A stretch of DNA of 55,087 bases, taken from contig NZ_JAKCFB010000052.1 of NCBI RefSeq assembly GCF_024198235.1, positions 1-55,087 on the forward strand, in the 5' to 3' direction. Made by a program: the position numbers and the translations under genes. Shown here in pieces: positions 8,088 to 15,783 of the stretch. Origin of the DNA: Myxococcus dinghuensis. Its GTDB lineage: Bacteria > Myxococcota > Myxococcia > Myxococcales > Myxococcaceae. The stretch's first letter is position 1; each line of letters opens with the position of its first letter. Under the pieces are notes generated by a model, which saw only the letters and a list, made by a program, of their open reading frames with translations, ran no database searches and was not told where the DNA came from.

Positions 8088-8534
8088 CTAACCCTTCCAG
8101 ACGGCGATCGCCGCGCCCGTGAAGGCGACCGCCGAGCCCACCACCCGGGCCACGGTGGCCGGCCGGCCCTCCACCATGGCGTCCCAGACCAGGCTGGTGA
8201 CGAGCTGCGCGGCCATGAGCAGCAGGACGGACTGGACGGCGCCCATCCGGCCGATGGCCCAGGGCATCCCCAGGACGATGACGACGCCACACAGCCCGGG
8301 CAGCAGGTGCCACATGGTGAAGCCGGGGAAGCGCCCCTCGGCGCCCGCGTCGGGCCACAGGGCGGGCACCGAGCGCACCAACGCGTAGACGCCGAAGGTG
8401 GCCACCGTGGCGACCACCATGTTCAACAGCACCGCGCCCAGCAGACCCCACTGGCCGGCGAAGCGACGATTGAGACCACCCTGGGCGACGACCGCCAGCC
8501 CACACAGCAGGGGAACGAGCGAGACAAAACGCAT
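8088..8534 (-). CDS. YdcZ-type (DMT superfamily) membrane transporter
   Basis: A 148-residue hydrophobic protein with about five transmembrane helices, the size of the YdcZ/DUF606 family. It starts MRFVSLVPLLCGLAVVAQGGLNRR, in which the Q-G-x-x-N-x-x dipolar motif after helix 1 is characteristic, and contains QSVLLLMAAQLVTSLVWD in the second half. The ATG at 8534 is chosen because it gives the standard family length; the upstream in-frame codons encode a Pro/Arg-rich stretch. The family is thought to export small metabolites, substrate unknown. The receiver gene follows 12 bases downstream. Confidence 0.85.
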   Translation of the reverse strand: MRFVSLVPLLCGLAVVAQGGLNRRFAGQWGLLGAVLLNMVVATVATFGVYALVRSVPALWPDAGAEGRFPGFTMWHLLPGLCGVVIVLGMPWAIGRMGAVQSVLLLMAAQLVTSLVWDAMVEGRPATVARVVGSAVAFTGAAIAVWKG

Positions 8535-8634
8535 GGGCGCGGGCCAGTACCCCGAACGCGGGGGCCCCTGCAAGAAGCCAGGCGCGGCCCCGGCCAGCCG
8601 CGCGGATCCACGCATCGGGCTGGCGCATCGCGGT

Positions 8635-10041
8635 ATGACCGGCTACGTCCCCGCTTCGCCCATGGACGCCCCCCTCGAGCTCCACTTCGACTGCGGCACG
8701 CTGGTGGCGCCCTCGCTGCCGGAGGACGCGCGGCTGCTCGGGCTCTTCCAGAAGGACGGGCGCACGGGCGTGTACCGCGCCCCCGCCTGGCACTACCGGG
8801 AGGTGGTGCTGCGGCTGCGCGAGCTGGGCGTCGCGTACGAGGACCGCGCGAAGCGCTTCGAGCCGCTGGAGGTCTCGCTCGCCACGCCCATCACCCCGTT
8901 CCCCCACCAGCGGCAGGCGCTGGACGCGTGGACGAAGGCCGGGGGCCGGGGGCTGGTGGAGCTGCCCACGGGCGCGGGCAAGACGCTGCTGGCGGTGCTC
9001 GCCATCGCGCACGTCAAGCGCCCCACCCTCGTCGTGGTGCCCACGCTGGACCTGATGGCGCAGTGGCAGGGCGTGCTGTCGCGCCACCTGGCGCAGCCGG
9101 TGGGGATGCTCGGCGGGGGCGTCAACGACCGGCAGCCGTTGACGGTGACGACGTACGACTCGGCCGCGTTGCAGACGGAGTTCCACGGCAACCGCTTCGG
9201 CCTGCTGGTGTGCGACGAGTGCCACCACCTGCCCGCGCCCAGCTACCGCTTCATCGCGGAGGGTTCGCTGGCGCCGTACCGGCTGGGCCTCACCGCGACG
9301 CTGGAGCGCACCGACGGCGGCGAGCGCGTGTGCGAGCGGCTCATCGGCCCGCGCGTGCACCGCACGGACATCCGCGAACTGCAGGGCGAATACCTGGCGC
9401 CCTACGAGGTGAAGCGGGTGGAGGTGCCCCTGACGGAGGACGAGAAGGCGCGCTACGACACGGCGCGGGCGCTGTACCTGAACTTCGTGCGCAAGCTGGG
9501 CGTGCGCCTGTCCGCGCCGGACGGGTGGGCGCGCTTCCTGGCGCAGAGCCAGCGCAGCGACGAGGGCCGCGCGGCGTACCGGGCCTACCGCGAGCAGCGC
9601 CGCATCGCGCTCACCTCCAGCGCCAAGCAGCAGGTGCTGTGGCGCATCCTGATGGAGCACCGCGAGGACCGGGTGCTCGTCTTCACCGACGACAACGAGA
9701 CGGTCTACACGCTGGCGCGCCGCCTCTTCCTGCCCGCCCTCACGCACCACACGCCGGTGCCGGAGCGCAAGGCGCTGCTGGCCGCGTTCGCCTCCGGCGA
9801 GCTGCCGGTGCTGCTCACCTCGCGCGTGCTGAACGAGGGCGTGGACGTGCCGGACGCGCGGGTGGGCGTGGTGCTCAGCGGCAGCGGGAGCGTGCGCGAG
9901 CACGTGCAGCGGCTGGGACGCATCCTCCGCAAGCGCCCCGGGAAGCGGGCCCTCCTGTACGAGGTGTGCTCGGCGCAGACGGCGGAGAGCGGCATCAGCG
10001 AGCGGCGGCGGCAGCACGACGCCTATCAGGAGGAGGGCTGA
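8635..10041 (+). CDS. XPB/Rad25-type SF2 DNA helicase
   Basis: A 468-residue superfamily 2 helicase like archaeal and bacterial XPB. Motifs in order: Q-like TPFPHQRQAL, Walker A LPTGAGKT (about residues 110-117), DECH (194-197), LTAT (motif III), then in the second RecA domain TSRVLNEGVDVPDA and QRLGRILRK (motif VI). An N-terminal domain of about 80 residues (LELHFDCGTLVAPSLP) matches the XPB damage-recognition-like region. A Met at 8662 is an alternative start. The stop is one base before the ATG of a DUF790 (Bax1-like) gene, and helicase and nuclease of this pair are known in archaea to act together as an unwinding and cutting machine. Likely role: DNA repair, by family. Confidence 0.92.
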   Translation: MTGYVPASPMDAPLELHFDCGTLVAPSLPEDARLLGLFQKDGRTGVYRAPAWHYREVVLRLRELGVAYEDRAKRFEPLEVSLATPITPFPHQRQALDAWTKAGGRGLVELPTGAGKTLLAVLAIAHVKRPTLVVVPTLDLMAQWQGVLSRHLAQPVGMLGGGVNDRQPLTVTTYDSAALQTEFHGNRFGLLVCDECHHLPAPSYRFIAEGSLAPYRLGLTATLERTDGGERVCERLIGPRVHRTDIRELQGEYLAPYEVKRVEVPLTEDEKARYDTARALYLNFVRKLGVRLSAPDGWARFLAQSQRSDEGRAAYRAYREQRRIALTSSAKQQVLWRILMEHREDRVLVFTDDNETVYTLARRLFLPALTHHTPVPERKALLAAFASGELPVLLTSRVLNEGVDVPDARVGVVLSGSGSVREHVQRLGRILRKRPGKRALLYEVCSAQTAESGISERRRQHDAYQEEG

Positions 10042-10042
10042 G

Positions 10043-11245
10043 ATGCTGACGCGCGAGCTGCTCGCCTTCCGCGTGCGAGAGGGCGTGCTGCGCCCGGCCT
10101 TCGTGAAGCGCGACGACGCGGCGCTGCTGACGCTCGCGGCGGACCTGCTCGCGACGGTGGAGGCCTCCAAGGGCGTGGCGTGCGACGACGTGGAGGAGAC
10201 GCTGGGGCTTTCGGCCGGGGCCTTCTCCAAGCCCAAGGTCGCCCGGGGCTTCGTGAAGCTGCTCGTCGACCGGCTCGTCTTCGAGGAGGCCGCGGAGGGC
10301 ATCTCCGGGCAGCGCTGGGAGCGCTTCCGGGACGCGGCCCGCGTGCTGCGCGCGCTGCCCGCCGACGCCACGGTGGAGGTGTACGAGGCACGCTTGGGCG
10401 AAGCGCTGGCCGCGCCGCTGCCGGACGCGCGCGCCGCGCTGTATGCGGACCTCCCCGGGCACCGGAAGCTGGTGGGCTGGGACGGCGACGCGCTGGCGCC
10501 CCAGGCGCTGGTGGACCGCTACAACCTGGCGCTCGCGCAGGGGCCGCTGTTGTCCGCGCGCAGGCTCACGCTGCGGGCGCGCGCGCCGGAGCTGCTGCGC
10601 GTGCGCAAGGCGCTGCGGTGGCTGAAGTTCTGTCGGCTGGTGGCGGAGGTGCGCCGCGACGGGGAGGACTGGGAGCTGGAGGTGGAGGGGCCCGGCGCCA
10701 TGCTGGCGATGCAGAAGAAGTACGGCCTGCAACTGGCCACGTTCCTGTCCGTGGTGCCGGTGCTGGAGCGCTGGGAGCTGAAGGCCACGGTGGAGCCGGC
10801 GCGCAAGCCGGTGACGCTGGTGCTCGGAGACAAGGACCCGCTCGTCTCGCCGCTGCCCGCCGCGCTGGGGCACGTGCCCGACGAGGTCGCGGCGCTGGCC
10901 ACCGGCTTCGAGGACGACGCGTGGGAGCTGGACCTCACGCCGCTGCCGCGCCACGTGGGCGCCGCCGGGCTGTGCGTGCCGGACCTGCTCTTCCGCCACC
11001 GGAAGTCGAAGCGGGAGGTGGCGCTGGAGCTGTTCCACCCGTGGCACGCGGGGCCGCTGACGCGCCGGCTGGCGGAGCTGCGCACGCGCCCGGACGCGGG
11101 GCTGCTGTTGGGCGTGGACCGCGCGCTGGCGAAGGAGTCCGCGGAGCGCGAGACGCTGGAGACGCACCCGCAGGTCATGCTCTTCCACGGCTTCCCGTCC
11201 GCGCGGAAGCTGCGCGAGCGGCTGACGAAGCTCGCGCCGGGCTGA
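10043..11245 (+). CDS. Bax1-like (DUF790) nuclease, XPB partner
   Basis: A 400-residue member of the DUF790 family, whose archaeal representative Bax1 binds XPB and is a structure-specific endonuclease. Its start MLTRELLAFRVREG is the family opening and follows an AGGAGG-containing site inside the helicase gene's end. The C-terminal half holds the PD-(D/E)xK-like core: VPDLLFRHRKSKREVALELF contains the Asp and the later Glu, followed by HPWH. The one-base spacing from the XPB gene strongly supports co-expression and complex formation. The N-terminal half is helical and probably contacts the helicase. The convergent XRE gene ends 11 bases downstream. Confidence 0.9.
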   Translation: MLTRELLAFRVREGVLRPAFVKRDDAALLTLAADLLATVEASKGVACDDVEETLGLSAGAFSKPKVARGFVKLLVDRLVFEEAAEGISGQRWERFRDAARVLRALPADATVEVYEARLGEALAAPLPDARAALYADLPGHRKLVGWDGDALAPQALVDRYNLALAQGPLLSARRLTLRARAPELLRVRKALRWLKFCRLVAEVRRDGEDWELEVEGPGAMLAMQKKYGLQLATFLSVVPVLERWELKATVEPARKPVTLVLGDKDPLVSPLPAALGHVPDEVAALATGFEDDAWELDLTPLPRHVGAAGLCVPDLLFRHRKSKREVALELFHPWHAGPLTRRLAELRTRPDAGLLLGVDRALAKESAERETLETHPQVMLFHGFPSARKLRERLTKLAPG

Positions 11246-11256
11246 CGGCGGGGAGG

Positions 11257-11625
11257 TCAGCCGCCCTTGGGCCGGAACTGGGCGGCGAGGACGCTGAGCA
11301 GGCGGATGGCGCTGCGGTCGAGCTGCTTGGCGCGGCGCAGGAGGCGGCGCAGCTCCGCGGACTCGCCGTAGTCGCTGGGCGGCTCCGCGGCCCACTTCAC
11401 CTCCTGCGACGGCTTGAGGCCGAGCGCCTCGTCCGCGGAGATGGAGAGCACCACGCACAACCGCCGGAAGGTCTGGATGCTCGGCAGCATGTGCCCGCGC
11501 TCCAGTCGCCCGTAGACCTCGCTCGCGATACCGATGCGCTCGGCGACGTCGGCCTGCGTCAGGTTCAGGCGGGTCCGGGCGATGCGCGCAGCGCCTCCGA
11601 GGCGGGATGCGAGGGTCTTTTCCAT
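11257..11625 (-). CDS. XRE-family helix-turn-helix regulator
   Basis: A 122-residue DNA-binding protein. Residues 1-70 are a Cro/C1-type HTH: LGGAARIARTRLNLTQADVA, GIASEVYGRLERGHMLPSIQ, then FRRLCVVLSISADEAL. The C-terminal third (ELRRLLRRAKQLDRSAIRLL) is a short amphipathic helix pair that may mediate dimerisation. The ATG at 11625 is chosen because it begins right before the HTH; a longer frame upstream reads through noncoding AT-richer sequence. A 13-bp perfect dyad lies three bases upstream of the start, so autoregulation is likely. It converges on the helicase/nuclease operon and is divergent from the receiver-like gene at 11746. Confidence 0.87.
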   Translation of the reverse strand: MEKTLASRLGGAARIARTRLNLTQADVAERIGIASEVYGRLERGHMLPSIQTFRRLCVVLSISADEALGLKPSQEVKWAAEPPSDYGESAELRRLLRRAKQLDRSAIRLLSVLAAQFRPKGG

Positions 11626-11628
11626 GTT

Positions 11629-11641
11629 CGTTAACCTAACG
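11629..11641. promoter_or_regulatory. Candidate operator dyad CGTTA-ACC-TAACG
   Basis: A perfect inverted repeat with 5-bp arms and a 3-bp spacer, immediately upstream of the XRE regulator's start codon and within the divergent region shared with the receiver-like gene. The local sequence from 11625 to 11700 is more AT-rich than its surroundings, as expected of a promoter. Position and symmetry fit an operator for the adjacent HTH protein; this is inference. Confidence 0.4.
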
Positions 11642-11745
11642 GGTTCATCTATGTCGATATGACTTGAGAGGTTGGCATCCAAGAACTTCCCAGGTAGTCT
11701 TGAGGGAGCAAGACTCCATGCGTTACCCCGGGTGACGCTCTCGCA

Positions 11746-12117
11746 GTGACGACCGCGAAGCCCATGCTCACCTTCCTGTTCGTGGATGAAGACCCGCTCG
11801 CGCTCGCCGCGCTGCGGCGCCTCGCGAGGGACCTGCCGGGTTGCAAGCGATTCGCGCGAGGCATGTGCGAGGCCCTCGTGCTGGTGCGCGACGAGCCGCC
11901 GCGGGTGCTGGTGAGTGGAGCCCTGCTGCCGGACGGCGACGGGCTGGGCTTGCTGGAGCAGGTGGGCGCGCGCCATCCGCGCACCGCCTGCGCGCTGAAC
12001 GCGGTGCTCCCGCCCCAGCGCCCCTGCTCGCGCCCCATCACCTGGCTGGACCGCGCCGCGCCGCCCGCGGAGGTCCACGCGCTGCTGCGCAGGTTGGGCA
12101 CGGGCCCCCTCGCGTGA
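11746..12117 (+). CDS. Degenerate receiver-domain protein
   Basis: A 123-residue protein with the receiver-fold layout but lacking the phosphoacceptor. LTFLFVDEDPLALAALRRL gives strand 1 with the acidic pair (D-E-D), but in the strand-3 motif VLVSGALLPDGDGLGLLEQV the conserved Asp is replaced by Gly (normally V-S-D-x-x-x-P). LPDGDG and the following helix are retained. Such pseudo-receivers act through protein contacts rather than phosphorylation. The start is a GTG at 11746; an internal ATG at 11764 is an alternative. It is divergent from the XRE regulator and may be part of its control circuit. Confidence 0.75.
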   Translation: MTTAKPMLTFLFVDEDPLALAALRRLARDLPGCKRFARGMCEALVLVRDEPPRVLVSGALLPDGDGLGLLEQVGARHPRTACALNAVLPPQRPCSRPITWLDRAAPPAEVHALLRRLGTGPLA

Positions 12118-12123
12118 GGTGAC

Positions 12124-12159
12124 GGCGGAGGACGTGGCACGTCGGGTCGGACCTCCGCC
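12124..12159 (+). terminator. Candidate GC-rich terminator hairpin
   Basis: Arms GGCGGAGG and CCTCCGCC (8 bp, perfect) flank a 20-base loop, starting seven bases after the stop of the receiver-like gene. There is no T-run, so intrinsic termination is uncertain. Confidence 0.35.
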
Positions 12160-12204
12160 CCCGGCGGCGCGGAGAGGTCCGCGTTAAGGTGCCCCGTCCA
12201 CGCC

Positions 12205-13038
12205 ATGAAGCTCTACGCCATCAGCGACCTGCACCTGCGCCACGCCGACAACCGGCGCGCGCTCGAGCACCTGCCCGCCTACCCCGACGACTGGCTCATC
12301 GTCGCGGGGGACGTGGGCGAGACGGTGGCGGACCTGGAGTTCCTGCTCACGCGGTTGAAGGCGCGCTTCCAGCAGGTCCTCTGGGTGCCGGGCAACCACG
12401 AGCTGTGGACGCTGCCCACGGAGCAGCCGTCGCTGAAGGGCGAGGCCCGCTACCAGCGGCTGGTGGAGGTGTGCCGAGCGCACGGCGCGCTCACCCCGGA
12501 GGACCCGTATCCGCGCTGGCCGGGCCCGGGGCCCCACCGCGTCATCGTCCCCATGTTCCTGGGCTACGACTATTCGTTCCGCCCGGACCACGTGCCGGAG
12601 CACCAGGCGCTGGCGTGGGCGGCGGAGCACGACCTGCTCTGCACGGACGAGGTGCTGCTGCATCCGGAGCCCCACCCCACGCGCGCCGCGTGGTGCGCCG
12701 CGCGCGTCCAGGCCACGCGGGCCCGGTTGGAGACGCTCCCCGCGGACTGCGCCACCATCCTCGTCAACCACTACCCGCTGCGACACGAGCACGCGTGGCT
12801 GCCGCGCATCCCCCGCTTCTCCATCTGGTGTGGCACGAAGCAGACCGAGGACTGGCACCTGCGCTACCGCGCCGAGGTCGTCGTCACCGGCCACCTCCAC
12901 ATCCCGCTCACCCACTGGCGGGACGGCGTGCGCTTCGAGGAGGTGTCGCTCGGCTACCCGCAGCAGTGGCGGCACCGGGGCTCGCTGGAGGACTGCCTGC
13001 GCGAAATCCTGCCGGGCCCCGCGCCGCGCGTCCCTTGA
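12205..13038 (+). CDS. Calcineurin-like metallophosphoesterase
   Basis: A 277-residue metal-dependent phosphoesterase. All family motifs are present in order: SDLHL (D-x-H), VAGDVGE (G-D), PGNHELW (G-N-H-E), a lone His in VNHYPL, and TGHLHIP (G-H-x-H). The ATG at 12205 is directly followed by KLYAISDLH, the usual first strand. No signal peptide, so cytosolic. The substrate cannot be told from sequence; related proteins act on cyclic nucleotides or other phosphodiesters. It converges on the metalloprotease gene across a strong hairpin. Confidence 0.9.
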   Translation: MKLYAISDLHLRHADNRRALEHLPAYPDDWLIVAGDVGETVADLEFLLTRLKARFQQVLWVPGNHELWTLPTEQPSLKGEARYQRLVEVCRAHGALTPEDPYPRWPGPGPHRVIVPMFLGYDYSFRPDHVPEHQALAWAAEHDLLCTDEVLLHPEPHPTRAAWCAARVQATRARLETLPADCATILVNHYPLRHEHAWLPRIPRFSIWCGTKQTEDWHLRYRAEVVVTGHLHIPLTHWRDGVRFEEVSLGYPQQWRHRGSLEDCLREILPGPAPRVP

Positions 13039-13067
13039 GCGGGACGGGGGGCCCCTGGAACGGCGAA

Positions 13068-13106
13068 GCCCCGGGCGGTCCGTGAGGAAACGGACGAGCC
13101 CGGGGC
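13068..13106. terminator. Bidirectional terminator hairpin between convergent genes
   Basis: Outer arms GCCCCGGGC and GCCCGGGGC (9 bp) enclose inner arms GTCCGT and ACGGAC (6 bp) around GAGGAA. It starts about 30 bases after the phosphoesterase stop and lies about 50 bases beyond the end of the metalloprotease gene on the other strand, so it could stop both transcripts. No T-tract is present. Confidence 0.55.
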
Positions 13107-13155
13107 CTGCCCGGCGCGACCCGCGAGGGCCGCGCCGTCACTTCACCTCAGTCGA

Positions 13156-15387
13156 CTACTTGTGCGACGCGATGAACGCGATGCCCTGGTAGCCGCCCTT
13201 GGCGCCGTAGACCTCGATGTAGTACTTGCCGGCCGGCACGTTCAGGAGGTTGCACACCTCGGACTGGTGCTCCTTCACGCTGCGGCAGTCGTAGTCGAAC
13301 TTCGACGGGGGCGAGCCCAGCTTGACGTAGATGTCCGGGTTGCCCTCGCCCTCGCCCGTCTGGACGTAGAGGCTGTTGATGCCGGTGCCGGGCTTGCGCT
13401 CCGGGACGTCGATGGTGAACACCGTGGAGGAGCCGGCCACGCCGGAGAGGTTCTTCACCGCCACGCCGCTCTGCACGGGGATGTAGCCACCCTTCCAGGT
13501 CACCTTCAGCGTCACGCCCGTGAAGGCGCTGTAGCCGTTGAGCATCACGAACCACTTGCCGTGGCTCGGCGCGGCGAAGAGGCACGTCTCCTCGTTGCCG
13601 GACTTGTACGGACGGCAGTCGTACTGGCTGGTCGTCGGGGCGTTGTTGAAGCGGACGTACATGTCCGCGTCACCCGTGCCACCGGTGATGGTGAAGTTCA
13701 GGTCGAACGCACCCTCGGGGACCGTGATGGAGTAGTACTTCTTCTCGCCCTTCGCGCCACCGATGTTGGTGACCGGCAGGTCCTTCTCGATGGGCAGGTC
13801 GTCCACGATGATGGGCACGCCCACGCCCACGGCCTTCCAGGCGTTGCTCACCGAGGTGACGGTGGCGGCGTCGTAGCCGAGCTGCGTGGCGGCCAGCTCG
13901 GTCGCGTTCTTCGCGGCCTCGAAGTTCGAGGTGGCGATGAGGATGTCCGCGTTGGCCTTGTAGAAGATGCGCGCGGCCTTCTCGATGCCGATGCCCGCGA
14001 CGACGGTGGTCGTCTTGTTACGCGGGTGCGTGCCGCCCTCGGACAGCAGGTAGAACGCGAGGTTGGAGATACCGGAGCTGTAGTGCACGTCCACGCCGGA
14101 GCTGTAGTCCGGGAAGTAGTCCAGCGAGTCGCCGTCCTGCGTGGGGTTCGCCATGTAGCGCAGGGCGTCGTTCGGGATGGACGGCGTCCAGATGTCGTCG
14201 CCGACCAGCCACGTGCGGGCGCTGACCACCTTGCCGTCGCCGTACCACTCGCAGACCGCGCCGAAGATGTCCGAGAAGGACTCGTTCAGGCCGCCGGACT
14301 CACCGGAGTAGATGAGCTCGGACTCGTAGTCGGTCACGGCGTGGGTCAGCTCGTGCGCCGTCACGTCCAGCGAGTTCGCCAGGTTGCTGGCGTTCACGCC
14401 GTCACCGTCGCCGTACACCATCTGGGTACCGTCCCAGAAGGCGTTCACGTAGGCGACGCGGTGGTGCACGGTGCTGATGAGCGCCGCGCCCGCGTTGTCG
14501 ATGGAGTCACGGCCGAACAGCTCGTTGTAGCAGTCGTACACCGTGCCCAGGTGGTCGTAGTTGGTGTTGACGACCGGGTCGGCGTGCTCCGGCTGGCCCT
14601 CGGTGCGCACCAGCGTACCGGGCAGCGTGGAGGTGTTGTTGCCGTTGTACATGCGGCGGTTGAGCGCCGGGTGCACGTTGTGGAGGATCTCGATGACGTC
14701 GCCGTTCTTCGAGTTCACCAGCACGTCGTCGTCGACCTTCAGGCCCTCCGGCGTCTCGCCCGTCCGCTTGATCTTGTAGACCAGCAGGAGGTCGCTGCCG
14801 TCACGCCAGTAGACGAGCTGCGCGTCCTTGTGCGTGGTCAGACCCTCGTGGTTGCTGCGGTCCGCGAGCACCGAGGCCACCGCGTCCTCGGCCGACACGG
14901 TCGGCTTCAGCTCGGTCTTCAGGTCGCTGCGGATGTTGCCGTTCGCCGCGATGATCTGGCCCGCGCGGGTGTGGATGCGGAAGTCACCGCCCTCCACCGC
15001 GAAGCCATTGATGGTCGCACCAAAGCGGAAGTGGCTGTCGCCCTGACGATCCGTGTAGGCCTTCTTCAGGAACAGGTCGCCCGCGTTCAGGTTGAAGTGC
15101 GGGGCAACCGCGGCCAGCGCCGTGGTCAGCTCCGCCTTGCCCAGGGCGGCGATGCCCGCGGGAGGAACGGTCAGCGAGGGCAGGGCGCTCGCGGGACCGA
15201 AGGTGATGAGATCAGGCACCTTGTCGGCATCGACATGGATGACCTGGGTCCCCGCGGAACCCAGGGCCGCCGTCTTGCTGGCGGTCTCCTGCGGCTTCGC
15301 CTCGGGGGCAGGGGTGGACTCGTTGCAACCAACCAGGAACGACAACGCTGCTACGCCCAGCACACTGCGCACTCGGTGATTCGCCAT
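13156..15387 (-). CDS. Secreted M4 (thermolysin-like) metalloprotease with two PPC domains
   Basis: A 743-residue prepro-enzyme. Residues 1-21 are a lipoprotein-type signal with lipobox LVGC; a long FTP/PepSY-type propeptide follows (to about residue 200). The zinc peptidase domain carries HELTH at 345-349 and the third ligand Glu at 369 in NESFSD, with the GGLNESFSD box of family M4. Two C-terminal beta-sandwich PPC domains follow (about 530-630 and 635-743), each with DADMYVRF or NPDIYVKL and a DCRxxxxxxxE-C motif. The start has an ideal AGGAGG site. Probable role: extracellular protein digestion during predation. The PPC domains are often removed on maturation. Confidence 0.93.
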   Translation of the reverse strand: MANHRVRSVLGVAALSFLVGCNESTPAPEAKPQETASKTAALGSAGTQVIHVDADKVPDLITFGPASALPSLTVPPAGIAALGKAELTTALAAVAPHFNLNAGDLFLKKAYTDRQGDSHFRFGATINGFAVEGGDFRIHTRAGQIIAANGNIRSDLKTELKPTVSAEDAVASVLADRSNHEGLTTHKDAQLVYWRDGSDLLLVYKIKRTGETPEGLKVDDDVLVNSKNGDVIEILHNVHPALNRRMYNGNNTSTLPGTLVRTEGQPEHADPVVNTNYDHLGTVYDCYNELFGRDSIDNAGAALISTVHHRVAYVNAFWDGTQMVYGDGDGVNASNLANSLDVTAHELTHAVTDYESELIYSGESGGLNESFSDIFGAVCEWYGDGKVVSARTWLVGDDIWTPSIPNDALRYMANPTQDGDSLDYFPDYSSGVDVHYSSGISNLAFYLLSEGGTHPRNKTTTVVAGIGIEKAARIFYKANADILIATSNFEAAKNATELAATQLGYDAATVTSVSNAWKAVGVGVPIIVDDLPIEKDLPVTNIGGAKGEKKYYSITVPEGAFDLNFTITGGTGDADMYVRFNNAPTTSQYDCRPYKSGNEETCLFAAPSHGKWFVMLNGYSAFTGVTLKVTWKGGYIPVQSGVAVKNLSGVAGSSTVFTIDVPERKPGTGINSLYVQTGEGEGNPDIYVKLGSPPSKFDYDCRSVKEHQSEVCNLLNVPAGKYYIEVYGAKGGYQGIAFIASHK

Positions 15388-15783
15388 GTAATCCTCCTAA
15401 GCGGAAAGATTAGGAAGCACAGTGTCACAGGACGGTCGCCCATTTCAAGGTTGCGCGATAATTTTACTAAGTGCCCTATTCTTATTTTCCGAGTCTTGGC
15501 CAAAATCGCCATGTTTTTCATCGACTTAGGGCACTCACCACCCCCGTCTCCGGAGATTCGTGTGACGTAGTGGGTAACCCCAGCTTGTGTCGAATTCCTC
15601 GAAAAAGTGGTGGCCGAAGACATTCCAGCGGAGTCCGCGCGCGCGAGGAAAGAGGAATTTTCCCAGCATTTTCCTGGCGAGCGCGCTGCGGGCTTTCCCT
15701 TGGGAGAAAGCAGCAGGTCGGCGCGCGTCGCGCTTTGCGTGCATGAGGGGCTGCGCGAGGCTTCGCGCCCGGGAGGAAGGGAC
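15388..15783. promoter_or_regulatory. AT-richer divergent control region with spaced inverted repeat
   Basis: About 395 bases between the divergent protease and oxidoreductase genes with no convincing coding sequence. The part 15400-15540 is markedly more AT-rich than its surroundings. Perfect 9-base arms AGTGCCCTA (15470-15478) and TAGGGCACT (15527-15535) stand about 57 bases apart, a distance of between five and six helical turns, and could be paired operator half-sites. No confident -35/-10 pair could be assigned. Confidence 0.4.

Noticed and set aside
13162..15570. An 802-codon plus-strand frame opposite the M4 protease
   Set aside because: Val/Arg/Asp-rich with no domain; the minus-strand protease has a signal peptide, catalytic motifs and an ideal ribosome site.
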